This document shows positions 1 to 8,199 of a stretch of 9,119 nt of DNA, in pieces; positions within the stretch are counted from its first letter, which is position 1; the number at the start of each line of letters is the position of its first letter. The DNA is taken from NCBI GenBank assembly GCA_003506735.1, contig DNYS01000011.1, forward strand, positions 756-9,874, in the 5' to 3' direction. The stretch is from Nitrospinota bacterium (GTDB lineage: Bacteria; UBA8248). The notes below the pieces were generated by a model. It saw only the letters and a list, made by a program, of their open reading frames with translations, was not told the DNA's origin and searched no databases. Position numbers and translations under genes: made by a program.

Positions 1-716
1 CGTAGATAGGTATAGAGAATACGATACTCATCTCTTTGCATTGCATTGCGGTAAGAGATGATTTTTCTAATTTCACTCCACAATGGAATTTGGGATGTAT
101 TTGCATATCCCTTTTCCAATGCCCACTTGTACATATTCCCAATTGTTGCCCTCTCGTTAATCAGAGTGACATTGGTGACAGATGGATGAGTTCGTTTCCT
201 GTAAGCATAATATTCTTTGTATTTGTGCCTCTGGATATTATCCAGTTTGGTAGTCTCACCTACAAAGTTTAATAGGTGCTTCATTTGGGATCGGATGGTG
301 GTGCGTCTGCCTTGGGTTATAAATCCAGTATCAACTCTCTGTTGTTGATGTTCTAAATATCCTTCAACACATTTCCCCATCGTGATTGAGAATATTTTTG
401 CTCCAATCTGTATCTGCCCTTGCATCTGGTAGAAGATTTTTCGTGCCTTTTCTTTTGCTTCTTCCAAATCTTTGGTGCGTAGAGATTTCCTGAAATATCT
501 CTTTTCATCTCTAACCCACACTCTCATTTGCCAAACATTTTTTGATTGTACAGTTCGGACTAATTTCACCTCACCATCACAAATATCAATCTCTTGGGTT
601 TGCCAAGATTTCTTCGCATTTGTTTTTCGTGGTGGATTTTCTCCAAGTGCCAAATCCCCGTGCATTTTCTCATTCGGGGTTCTGCCTATTTGAGTTTTAG
701 GAACTTGGGAACTCAT
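1..716 (-). CDS. Tyrosine recombinase / phage-type integrase, N-terminal part (3' end cut by the window)
   Basis: The minus strand is open from ATG at 714-716 to base 1, giving 238 codons with no stop; the gene continues outside. Residues ~50-95 (KLVRTVQSKNVWQMRVW, then a basic strand and a helix rich in Glu/Lys) look like the arm-type DNA-binding domain that integrases carry at their N-terminus. Residues ~108-220 look like the helical core-binding domain (for example RSQMKHLLNF at 142-151 and NERATIGNMYKWAL at 187-200). From ~224 (RNAMQRDEYRILYTYL) the catalytic domain begins; the R, H-x-x-R and Tyr residues lie outside the window. Such enzymes integrate and excise mobile elements. An in-frame stop lies upstream, and no clear ribosome-binding site precedes 716. 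The first ~45 residues look non-conserved, so GTG at 567-569 is an alternative start. Codon use is AT-rich (AAA, AGA), unlike the neighbours. The family call is from the look of the protein, not from a search. Confidence 0.82.
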   Translation of the reverse strand, partial: MSSQVPKTQIGRTPNEKMHGDLALGENPPRKTNAKKSWQTQEIDICDGEVKLVRTVQSKNVWQMRVWVRDEKRYFRKSLRTKDLEEAKEKARKIFYQMQGQIQIGAKIFSITMGKCVEGYLEHQQQRVDTGFITQGRRTTIRSQMKHLLNFVGETTKLDNIQRHKYKEYYAYRKRTHPSVTNVTLINERATIGNMYKWALEKGYANTSQIPLWSEIRKIISYRNAMQRDEYRILYTYL

Positions 717-737
717 TGAATTCAATAATCCAGTTAG

Positions 738-805
738 TTTGTAAAATCTTTGTAACTTCCAAAATTAAACCATTGAAAAGATTATACTTTGTAACTGGTT
801 TGTAA
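738..805 (-). repeat. Two pairs of TTACAAA direct repeats (possible integrase arm sites or operators)
   Basis: TTACAAA on the minus strand (TTTGTAA on plus) occurs exactly four times here: 738-744, 749-755, 788-794 and 799-805. Within each pair the copies are 11 bases apart, one helical turn, and the two pairs are exactly 50 bases apart. One pair sits in the integrase promoter spacer, the other in its leader. Short direct repeats near an integrase gene and its attachment site are typical of arm-type integrase sites or of Xis/repressor operators. Which of these applies cannot be read from the sequence. Confidence 0.6.
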
Positions 806-810
806 GTCAA
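781..810 (-). promoter_or_regulatory. Predicted sigma-70 promoter of the integrase gene
   Basis: Read on the minus strand, TTGACT (805-810) is followed after 18 bases by a perfect TATAAT (781-786). Transcription would start near 774, leaving a leader of about 58 bases before the integrase ATG at 716. The spacer carries two TTACAAA direct repeats (799-805 and 788-794), the first touching the -35 box. A protein bound there would block RNA polymerase, so the integrase gene is probably repressed, either by itself or by another element-encoded regulator. Confidence 0.65.
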
Positions 811-880
811 TATATACAACAAAAGCATTGATATTATTGACTTTTACTCTATGGGTATTACTCCCACTCGATCGTTCCCG
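811..880. other. Likely element/chromosome junction (attachment-site region) at the guaA 3' end
   Basis: AT-rich DNA gives way to GC-rich DNA at about base 857, exactly at the guaA stop codon (858-860). The integrase promoter begins ~50 bases away and points into the element. This is the geometry of an attL or attR end in which the element recombined within the conserved last codons of guaA. The 3' end of guaA is a known integration hotspot for genomic islands. GuaA remains full length, as expected if the crossover restores the reading frame. The exact core cannot be fixed because the second copy lies outside the window. A 6-bp inverted repeat, TCAATA (807-812) and TATTGA (835-840), flanks this stretch. 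Confidence 0.5.
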
Positions 881-2393
881 GCGGTTTGGAGGATATGTCG
901 TAGACGACGCGGTTGACGCCGCGCACCTCGCTGATGATCCGCCGGGAGGCGGCGTCGAGGAGATCGTGCGGGAGGCGCGACCAGTCTGCAGTCATGCCGT
1001 CCTGGCTGTCGACGGCGCGGAGGGCGAGGGCGTTCTCGTAGGTTCGGGCGTCGCCCATGACGCCGACGGTGTTGACCGGAAGGAGGACGGCGAAGGCCTG
1101 CCAGACCTTGTCGTACCAGCCCATCTCCCGGAGGGTGGCGATGAATATGGCGTCGGCCTCGCGGAGGGTATCGGCCCGCTCCCGGGTCACCTCGCCCAGG
1201 ATGCGCACGGCCAGCCCGGGGCCCGGGAAGGGGTGGCGCCAGAGGATATCGCGGGGCAGTCCCAGCTCCTCGCCCGCGGCGCGGACCTCGTCCTTGAAGA
1301 GTTCGCGCAGGGGCTCCAGGAGTTCGAAGTCCATGTGCTCCGGGAGGCCGCCCACGTTGTGGTGGCTCTTGATGACGGCGCTCGGACCTTTGACGCTCTT
1401 GCTCTCGATCACGTCCGGGTAGAGGGTGCCCTGGGCGAGAAACCGGAAATCGCCGAGTTTCTTCGCCTCGCGCTCGAAGACGCGGATGAAGGTCTCCCCG
1501 ATGCGCTTTCTCTTTTGCTCGGGGTCGGTCACCCCGGCGAGGGCGCCGAGAAATTCATCCGCCGCATCGACGGCGCACAGGTTGACCTCGAGGCGCCGCC
1601 CGAAGGTCCGGGTGACTTCATCCGCCTCCCCTTTCCGGAGCAACCCGTTATCGACAAATACGCAGGTGAGCCGGTCTCCGATGGCCCGGTGAACCAGCAT
1701 GGCGGCGACGGAGGAATCCACCCCGCCCGAAAGGCCGCAGAGCACGCGGGCATCGCCCACCCGCTCGCGGACGCGCTCGATCGACTCCTCGATGAACGAG
1801 CGCATGGTCCAGTCGCCGGCGAACCCGCAAACGCCGGTCACGAAGTTTTTGAGAATCTCCTTGCCGCGCGGGGTGTGGACGACCTCGGGGTGAAACTGGA
1901 TGCCGTGGAGGCGGCCGTCCTCCGAGGCCATCGCGGCGACGGGCGAGCCGTTCGAATGGGCCAGCGGGCGAAAACCGGGGGGCGGCTCCTCGATGGAGTC
2001 GCCGTGGCTCATCCAGACCGTCTCGCGGCCCGGGGAGCCCTCGAAGATTCCTTCGGCCTCGTCCACCACGATCTCGGCCCGCCCGTACTCGCGCTCTCGC
2101 ACGGCTCCCACGCGCCCACCCAAAAGGTGGGTCATGACCTGCATGCCGTAGCAGATTCCGAGAACGGGAATGTCTTTCCGGAAGAGGGCGGCATCGACGA
2201 GGGGGGCGTCCTCGTCGTACACGCTCGAGGGCCCGCCCGAGAGAATCACCCCCCGCGTTTCGGGGCCGATCAGGCCCTCCCACGGCGCGGTGCAGGGATG
2301 GATCTCGCAGTAAACGCCCAGCTCCCGCGCCCGGCGGGCAATCAGCTGGGTGTACTGGGAGCCAAAATCGAGAATCAGAAGTTGCTCACGCAT
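858..2393 (-). CDS. guaA: GMP synthase (glutamine-hydrolysing)
   Basis: This 511-residue protein makes GMP from XMP, ATP and glutamine, the last step of guanine nucleotide synthesis. An N-terminal class I glutamine amidotransferase domain (~4-190) shows the nucleophile elbow GICYGMQ with Cys81 and the His168/Glu170 pair in QFHPE. The ATP-pyrophosphatase domain follows with the PP-loop SGGVDSS (222-228). The C-terminal dimerisation/XMP-binding part has [15 protein letters not shown] (387-401) and the typical ending [14 protein letters not shown]. Length is close to E. coli GuaA (525). The start at 2393 is chosen because homology begins at [11 protein letters not shown]; the frame stays open upstream to 2573, but that stretch lies over the preceding gene. 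The gap to the upstream stop is only 7 bases (A-rich, with no good Shine-Dalgarno), suggesting translational coupling. An integrated element adjoins the stop codon, and no terminator is visible after it. Confidence 0.97.
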   Translation of the reverse strand: MREQLLILDFGSQYTQLIARRARELGVYCEIHPCTAPWEGLIGPETRGVILSGGPSSVYDEDAPLVDAALFRKDIPVLGICYGMQVMTHLLGGRVGAVREREYGRAEIVVDEAEGIFEGSPGRETVWMSHGDSIEEPPPGFRPLAHSNGSPVAAMASEDGRLHGIQFHPEVVHTPRGKEILKNFVTGVCGFAGDWTMRSFIEESIERVRERVGDARVLCGLSGGVDSSVAAMLVHRAIGDRLTCVFVDNGLLRKGEADEVTRTFGRRLEVNLCAVDAADEFLGALAGVTDPEQKRKRIGETFIRVFEREAKKLGDFRFLAQGTLYPDVIESKSVKGPSAVIKSHHNVGGLPEHMDFELLEPLRELFKDEVRAAGEELGLPRDILWRHPFPGPGLAVRILGEVTRERADTLREADAIFIATLREMGWYDKVWQAFAVLLPVNTVGVMGDARTYENALALRAVDSQDGMTADWSRLPHDLLDAASRRIISEVRGVNRVVYDISSKPPGTIEWE

Positions 2394-2400
2394 CTTTTTT

Positions 2401-3414
2401 CTAGCGGGTATAGAATTCCTGGAAAAGAATGCCCCGGACTTTCCCCTGGACGATTCGCCGATCGAGCTTCGCCACGAGCCTGCGGCGGGCGCGCTCGCGC
2501 CTTCCGGGCGTGGACAGATCGCTGGGCGACAGGCGGGCGTAATGGAGGTAAATAATCTCCCGGATGGGGGCACGCTTGGTATTGAATTCCGAGGCCGCCG
2601 CCTTGCTCGACACCAGGAGGTTTACCGAGAAATTCAGGAACACCGTACTCGAGGCGCCGCGCCGCCGCCCGTCTCCCCGGAGCGGGATAAAAAACGGATG
2701 CCGCACCGAAACGACCAGCGTCTCGCCGGTATCCACGGGTTTGAGCGGGCTCAGCGAGGCGGCCCGCAGCTTCCTCCGGGGCGGCTCTTCGGGCGAGTCC
2801 AGCGAAGCGGCCCGCAGCTGCTTCGGGGGCTGGTCCAGCGAGGCGGCTCGCAACTGCTTCCGGGGCGAGGCCGGTTTTTTGGGAACGGGCTCGTCGATCC
2901 GGACGATGAACGTCCCCTCCCGGTCTTTCAAGGAGCCCTCTTTCGTCTCCCGCTGGGGGAGGCGCAGCGTCCGAAGGTCCCGCTTGGGGTTCTTGACCGG
3001 TTTCGGCTCGGGCAGGACTCGCTTTTTTTCGGCCTTCGCGGTCTTGACCGGCTCGACCGGGGGTTTCAGGCCCCGGCGGGCGAGGAAGGCGAGCGCCCAG
3101 CCCAGCGACATGGTCAACACCACGCCGACGACCGGAATCGCATAATAGTGGAGAACGGAAGGGCCCGTTTTTCGGCGCTTCTTGGCCGGTGGGGCCTCAT
3201 CTTCTTCTTCTTCCTCCGGGACTTCTTCCACGAGGGAGGGAGGAGGCTCTTCAGCGGCGGGTTTGGGCGGCGGCTCATCCTCCGCATCCCCCAGTTCCGC
3301 CGTGTCCTGCTCGGTGCCGGTGGGCGCCGCTGGAGCGGGTGCCTTTTCCTCGTCATCGGCGAGGAAGGAATCGTCCGCTGAGTCGATTTCTGTGCTTCTG
3401 GGCTCGTTTGCCAT
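2401..3414 (-). CDS. FliL-like single-pass membrane protein with an acidic-proline N-terminus
   Basis: A 337-residue protein in four parts. Residues 1-80 are acidic and proline/alanine-rich (a Glu run at 67-71) and end in a basic KKRRK stretch (78-82). A single membrane segment spans ~91-112, so the N-terminus is probably cytoplasmic. A Lys/Pro-rich linker (~113-225) contains three LRAASL repeats. The C-terminal ~110 residues resemble the FliL domain: [12 protein letters not shown] (259-270), a helical middle, and the close [14 protein letters not shown], which matches the typical FliL ending (GKVxxVxFTEF). FliL proteins associate with the flagellar stator, but no flagellar gene is seen here and the linker is unusually long. 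The gene lies between guaB (93-base gap) and guaA (7-base gap) on the same strand, so it is probably co-transcribed with them; its job there is unknown. The FliL relationship is from pattern recognition only. Confidence 0.75.
   Translation of the reverse strand: MANEPRSTEIDSADDSFLADDEEKAPAPAAPTGTEQDTAELGDAEDEPPPKPAAEEPPPSLVEEVPEEEEEDEAPPAKKRRKTGPSVLHYYAIPVVGVVLTMSLGWALAFLARRGLKPPVEPVKTAKAEKKRVLPEPKPVKNPKRDLRTLRLPQRETKEGSLKDREGTFIVRIDEPVPKKPASPRKQLRAASLDQPPKQLRAASLDSPEEPPRRKLRAASLSPLKPVDTGETLVVSVRHPFFIPLRGDGRRRGASSTVFLNFSVNLLVSSKAAASEFNTKRAPIREIIYLHYARLSPSDLSTPGRRERARRRLVAKLDRRIVQGKVRGILFQEFYTR
2752..2859 (-). repeat. Three in-frame repeats encoding (K)LRAASL in the FliL-like gene
   Basis: The motif occurs at residues 186-194 (KQLRAASLD), 198-206 (KQLRAASLD) and 215-221 (KLRAASL). 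The DNA units are also similar, so this is a recent tandem expansion with diverged spacers. It lies in the linker between the membrane segment and the FliL-like domain. The repeats have no assigned function. Confidence 0.85.
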
Positions 3415-3431
3415 GATCGCCTAGTCTCGTT

Positions 3432-3447
3432 AAAAGCCCGTCCGGGC
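3432..3447 (-). terminator. Possible weak terminator or attenuator before the FliL-like gene
   Basis: Read on the minus strand, GCCC-GGAC-GGGC can fold and is followed directly by TTTTAA. It lies 18 bases upstream of the FliL-like start. The stem is only 4-5 bp, so efficient termination is doubtful; it may trim expression of the two genes downstream of guaB. Confidence 0.3.
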
Positions 3448-3487
3448 CGGCGGCCTCTCGATGAAACCGTTTCTCAAACCATCCCGC

Positions 3488-3504
3488 CCGCCCATCGGGG
3501 GCGG
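3488..3504 (-). other. GC-rich stem-loop just after guaB
   Basis: A perfect 6-bp all-GC stem, CCGCCC (3488-3493) with GGGCGG (3499-3504), and a 5-base loop starts three bases after the guaB stop. No T-run follows it on the minus strand, so it is more likely an mRNA 3'-end or stability element than an intrinsic terminator. Confidence 0.35.
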
Positions 3505-3507
3505 CCT

Positions 3508-5187
<1,680 letters not shown>

Positions 5188-5226
5188 GACTGGCGAGAAT
5201 TCGACCATCCTCTCCGCCTTCTAAGG

Positions 5227-5255
5227 ATTCTCGGCCCGCCCGCCGCGATTGTCAA
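5227..5255 (-). promoter_or_regulatory. Candidate guaB promoter, distal
   Basis: On the minus strand, a consensus TTGACA (5250-5255) is followed after exactly 17 bases by GAGAAT (5227-5232, 4 of 6 matches to TATAAT). It lies 43 bases beyond the mutL stop and would give a ~220-base leader. Confidence 0.5.
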
Positions 5256-5297
5256 GAGAGCGAAGGGCGTATTTGGCCTCCCCACCCGCCAGTGAGA

Positions 5298-7178
5298 CTA
5301 GCGCAAAAACCTCCGGCGGACCGGGCCCACCGTGAGGACCAGCATGATCGGCCGCCCGTGCGGGCACGTCCACCGCCCCGGCGTTTTGTCGATCTCCGCG
5401 ACCAGGGAGGCCACCTCCTCCGGGTGAAGGGAGTGGGCGGCCTTGACGGCCCCCCGGCAGCTCATCCGCGCGATGATGCCGTCGATGAGGTCCGGAAAAC
5501 TCATCGGCTCGTCCAGGTCCGCCAGGCCCTCGACCACCCGGCGGACCGCGCCCGCAGGATCGCGGTCGGCCAAAAGCGCGGGGACCGAGCGGATCAGAAA
5601 CTCCCCCGCTCCGGCCGGTTCGAGCTCGAACCCGGAGCGCGTGAGGGTCTCGCGGTGCTCATCGAGGCGAAGCGCCTCCTCCGGGCGGAGGGTGATTCTC
5701 TGGGGGACCAGCGCCGCCTGCCGCTCCACCTTTCCGGTCCGGAACTGATCGCGGAAGCGATTGTAGAGCACCCTTTCGTGCGCCGCGTGCTGATCCACGA
5801 AGACGAGCCCCTGGCACGACTCGAAGAGTAAAAAGCACTCCTCCCACTGCCCCAGATACCGGCACTCCGAAAGGAGGACGGGATAGGAGGGATCGGGCGG
5901 AACGAGAACGCGATCCAGCGGAAGCGCCCCGAGAGAGGCCGCCTCATCCGTTGCCGCCGCCTCTGCAACGGGAGAATAGGCCCCGGCGAAGTCGGGCGGA
6001 GAGGCCGTTTCGCGAACCCGGCCAAGGCTCTCCCCGGCGGCCGCCGGGATATATCCCCCGCCCCCCAGAAGGCTGGGCGACCTGTCCGCTCCCGCGCGGC
6101 CCACACGCGATTCGCCCAGCGGGGGGAGCGGAATCCCCAGGCCGTTGGGCTTGTGCACGATGAGCCTGGAGGGCCGGGGCGGTGCCCCCAGTTTCGCGAC
6201 CACCGAATCGTGGATGAAATCGTGGACCAGCGAGCTTCTCCTGAGCCGCACCTCCTCCTTTCCCGGATGGACGTTGACGTCCACCTCGCCGGGTGGGAGG
6301 TCCAGGAAAAGAGAAAACACCGGATGCCGTCCCCCCGGCAGGAAACTCCGGTAGGCTTTCGCGATGGCATGGACCATCAGGCGGTCCCGGACCGGCCGGG
6401 CGTTGACGAAAAAATATTGCCCGGTGCGGTTCGATCGGGTGAGGGTGGGCGCTCCCACCCATCCGCTCAGCCGGAGGCCCTCGCGCTCCACTCCCCCCAA
6501 ATCCATCAGATGCAAAAGGGCGTCTTTTCCAAGAAGCTCCGCCGCCCGGTCCAGCCGGCTTTCGGAGGATTTCAAATCCAGGATCGTGCGGCCGCCGTGC
6601 ACGAGAGTGAACGCCGTGTCCGGACGCGCCATGGCCGCCTGACTGACGGCCTCGGCGCAACGGGAGAGCTCGGTGTTTTTCGTCTTGAGAAACTTCCGCC
6701 GCGCCGGGACGTTGTAGAAAAGCGATCGGATGTCCATCTCGGTCCCCTCGGGCGCGCCCATTTCGAGAACGCGCGACACGCGCCCGCCGTCGATCCGGAC
6801 CTCGGTTCCGAGCGCCTCCCCGCGCCGGCGGGTGGTGAGGACCACCTTGCTCACCGCCGCGATGCTCGACAAGGCTTCGCCCCTGAACCCCAGCGTCGTC
6901 ACCTCGAGCAGATCCGCCTCGGTCGCGATTTTACTCGTCGCATGGCGCTCGAACGCGAGAAGGGCATCGTCGCGGCCCATGCCCTCTCCGTCGTCGCGCA
7001 CCCGGATTCGCCGGCTTCCCCCGCTCTCGAGGTCCACCCGGATCGAGCGCGCACCCGCGTCGAGACTGTTTTCGATCAACTCCTTCAGGGCGGATGAGGG
7101 ACGCTGGATCACCTCGCCCGCGGCGATTTGGTTGGCCAGCCTTTCCGGTAAAACGCGTATCCGGCTTGCCATTGGCAT
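5298..7178 (-). CDS. mutL: DNA mismatch repair protein MutL
   Basis: A 626-residue ATPase that links MutS mismatch recognition to downstream excision. The N-terminal GHKL domain carries all ATP motifs: KELIEN with Glu33 and Asn37, DDGEGM (62-67) and GFRGEAL (97-103). A proline/glycine-rich linker runs ~331-425. The C-terminal dimerisation domain has the layout of endonuclease-type MutL: DQHAAHE (462-468), SCRGAVKA (573-580), CPHGRP (605-610) and the ending RFLR. The endonuclease motif is DQHA-x2-E-x4-E, but here the final position (473) is Asn, so nicking activity is uncertain. The start at 7178 has AGGAGG eight bases upstream; ATG at 7172 is less well placed. The gene is divergent from mazG across a 208-base region. 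No mutS is in the window. Confidence 0.96.
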   Translation of the reverse strand: MPMASRIRVLPERLANQIAAGEVIQRPSSALKELIENSLDAGARSIRVDLESGGSRRIRVRDDGEGMGRDDALLAFERHATSKIATEADLLEVTTLGFRGEALSSIAAVSKVVLTTRRRGEALGTEVRIDGGRVSRVLEMGAPEGTEMDIRSLFYNVPARRKFLKTKNTELSRCAEAVSQAAMARPDTAFTLVHGGRTILDLKSSESRLDRAAELLGKDALLHLMDLGGVEREGLRLSGWVGAPTLTRSNRTGQYFFVNARPVRDRLMVHAIAKAYRSFLPGGRHPVFSLFLDLPPGEVDVNVHPGKEEVRLRRSSLVHDFIHDSVVAKLGAPPRPSRLIVHKPNGLGIPLPPLGESRVGRAGADRSPSLLGGGGYIPAAAGESLGRVRETASPPDFAGAYSPVAEAAATDEAASLGALPLDRVLVPPDPSYPVLLSECRYLGQWEECFLLFESCQGLVFVDQHAAHERVLYNRFRDQFRTGKVERQAALVPQRITLRPEEALRLDEHRETLTRSGFELEPAGAGEFLIRSVPALLADRDPAGAVRRVVEGLADLDEPMSFPDLIDGIIARMSCRGAVKAAHSLHPEEVASLVAEIDKTPGRWTCPHGRPIMLVLTVGPVRRRFLR

Positions 7179-7198
7179 CTAAAAATCCTCCTGGCTTG

Positions 7199-7259
7199 GG
7201 GGAAGATATTCCCCGAATATTGGGGGGGTGTCAAGGACATAACCACAATATTTAGTGGT
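7199..7259. promoter_or_regulatory. Cluster of three AT-centred palindromes between mutL and mazG
   Basis: Three inverted repeats follow one another: GGGGAA-GATA-TTCCCC (7199-7214), CCCC-GAATATT-GGGG (7211-7225), and ACCAC-AATATTTA-GTGGT (7242-7259, 7 of 9 pairs). Their centres are about 12 and 32 bases apart, close to whole helical turns. The first two overlap the predicted mutL promoter. They could be operators controlling one or both divergent genes; no regulator is known. Confidence 0.4.
7206..7234 (-). promoter_or_regulatory. Predicted mutL promoter
   Basis: On the minus strand, a consensus TTGACA (7229-7234) is followed after 17 bases by a weaker GAATAT (7206-7211). The start would be near 7199, about 20 bases before the mutL ATG, with AGGAGG (7187-7192) in the short leader. 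Palindromic sequences overlap the -10 box and the spacer. Confidence 0.55.
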
Positions 7260-7275
7260 ATAGGTTCATTTTACA

Positions 7276-7284
7276 TGGTATATA
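7276..7284 (+). promoter_or_regulatory. Candidate extended -10 promoter for mazG
   Basis: TGG followed by TATATA fits an extended -10 element (TGn plus a -10 hexamer) in an AT-rich patch. No good -35 box is visible. The transcript would start near 7291 and have a ~96-base leader before mazG. Confidence 0.3.
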
Positions 7285-7351
7285 TTGAAAAATCACGAAT
7301 TCCACGAGCGTGACAGGGCGCCGGTCGGGGTGTAGATTTGGACCACGAGAG

Positions 7352-7371
7352 AGCCCTTCCGGGGGGCTTTT
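7352..7371 (+). terminator. Terminator-like hairpin in the mazG leader
   Basis: AGCCC (7352-7356) pairs with GGGCT (7364-7368) around a 7-base loop and is followed by a run of four T (7368-7371). It ends 15 bases before the mazG start, so it could act as an attenuator. The T-run is short. Confidence 0.3.
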
Positions 7372-7386
7372 CATAAGGGACATTCC

Positions 7387-8199
7387 ATGGATTTGAATAA
7401 GCGCGGGTTCGCCAAGGCGCTCGAAGTGATGGCCCGCCTCAGGGCGCCGGACGGGTGCCCCTGGGACCAGGAGCAGGACCACGAAACGCTCAAGCCCTAC
7501 CTCATCGAAGAGGCCTACGAGGTGATCGAGGCTATCGATTCGGGGGATGCCGCACGGTTGCGCGAGGAGTTGGGGGATCTTCTTCTTCAGGTGATTTTCC
7601 ACTGCCGCCTCGCGGAGGAAAAGGGCCTGTTCGACGCCGCCGAGGTGGCCGAAAAACTCGCCGACAAAATGATCGATCGTCACCCCCACGTATTCGGCGA
7701 GGGCGCCGCCGACACGACGAAAGAAGTCCTTCGCACCTGGGAAATTTCAAAGCGAAAAGAGCGCACCGCGCGCGGAGAGAGCAACGGGACGCCCTCCATT
7801 CTCGACGGGGTTCCCCTGGCCATACCCGCTCTCCAGCGCTCCCACCGCCTCCAGAGTAAGGCGGCGCGCGTCGGGTTCGACTGGCCCGATGCCGAGGGCG
7901 CCTCGGCCAAGGTCGAGGAGGAATGGAACGAGCTCAAAAAAGCCCTCCAGCGGGGCGACTCGAAATCGGCCGAAGCCGAGATGGGCGATTTTCTTTTCGC
8001 GGCGGTCAACTATGCGCGAAAGCTCGGCATGAACGCCGAGGACACCGCCCGGGGCGCCATCGATCGGTTCACGGCCCGGTTTCACAGCATCGAATCGGCC
8101 CTGCGCGGCCGGGGCCTGAGCCCCGAGGATGTTCCGCTCGAAGAACTCGACCGCCTCTGGGACCAGGCCAAATCCGCCGAGGGGCGAAACCCCGAATGA
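7387..8199 (+). CDS. mazG: Nucleoside triphosphate pyrophosphohydrolase MazG
   Basis: A 270-residue cytoplasmic enzyme that hydrolyses NTPs/dNTPs to monophosphates and pyrophosphate, removing abnormal nucleotides; in some bacteria it also lowers alarmone levels. The length fits the two-domain MazG family. The N-terminal half has CPWDQEQ (24-30), EEAYE with Glu41/42/45, and ELGD with Glu61/Asp64. The C-terminal half repeats the metal-binding pattern: EEWNE (178-182) and EMGD (198-201). SKAARVGFDWPD (157-168) is also characteristic. The start has AAGGGA six to seven bases upstream. The stop overlaps the start of the RecD2-type gene (ATGA), so the two are translated as one unit. Confidence 0.95.
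   Translation: MDLNKRGFAKALEVMARLRAPDGCPWDQEQDHETLKPYLIEEAYEVIEAIDSGDAARLREELGDLLLQVIFHCRLAEEKGLFDAAEVAEKLADKMIDRHPHVFGEGAADTTKEVLRTWEISKRKERTARGESNGTPSILDGVPLAIPALQRSHRLQSKAARVGFDWPDAEGASAKVEEEWNELKKALQRGDSKSAEAEMGDFLFAAVNYARKLGMNAEDTARGAIDRFTARFHSIESALRGRGLSPEDVPLEELDRLWDQAKSAEGRNPE

Noticed and set aside
36..693. Two short plus-strand frames in the AT-rich region
   Set aside because: They lie antisense to the integrase frame and show no motif or ribosome-binding site.
738..805. Small CRISPR array
   Set aside because: The repeat unit is only 7 bases with 4-base and 33-base gaps; promoter overlap fits operator or arm sites, not a CRISPR array.
828..2555. 575-codon open frame on the plus strand opposite guaA
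   Set aside because: It is a long antisense frame of GC-rich coding DNA; the minus strand encodes an unmistakable full-length GuaA and the plus-strand product resembles no family.
2394..2573. 60-codon N-terminal extension of GuaA
   Set aside because: It lies over the 3' end of the FliL-like gene in another frame; GuaA homology begins at the Met encoded at 2391-2393.
2350..3381. 343-codon plus-strand frame opposite the FliL-like gene
   Set aside because: Arg/Gly-rich low-complexity product typical of antisense frames; the minus strand has a membrane segment and a recognisable C-terminal domain.
6153..7097. 314-codon plus-strand frame opposite mutL
   Set aside because: Shadow of mutL, which carries all GHKL ATPase motifs on the other strand.
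7252..7689. 145-codon minus-strand frame over the mutL-mazG region
   Set aside because: Mostly antisense to the conserved N-terminal MazG domain; it would also cover the divergent regulatory region.
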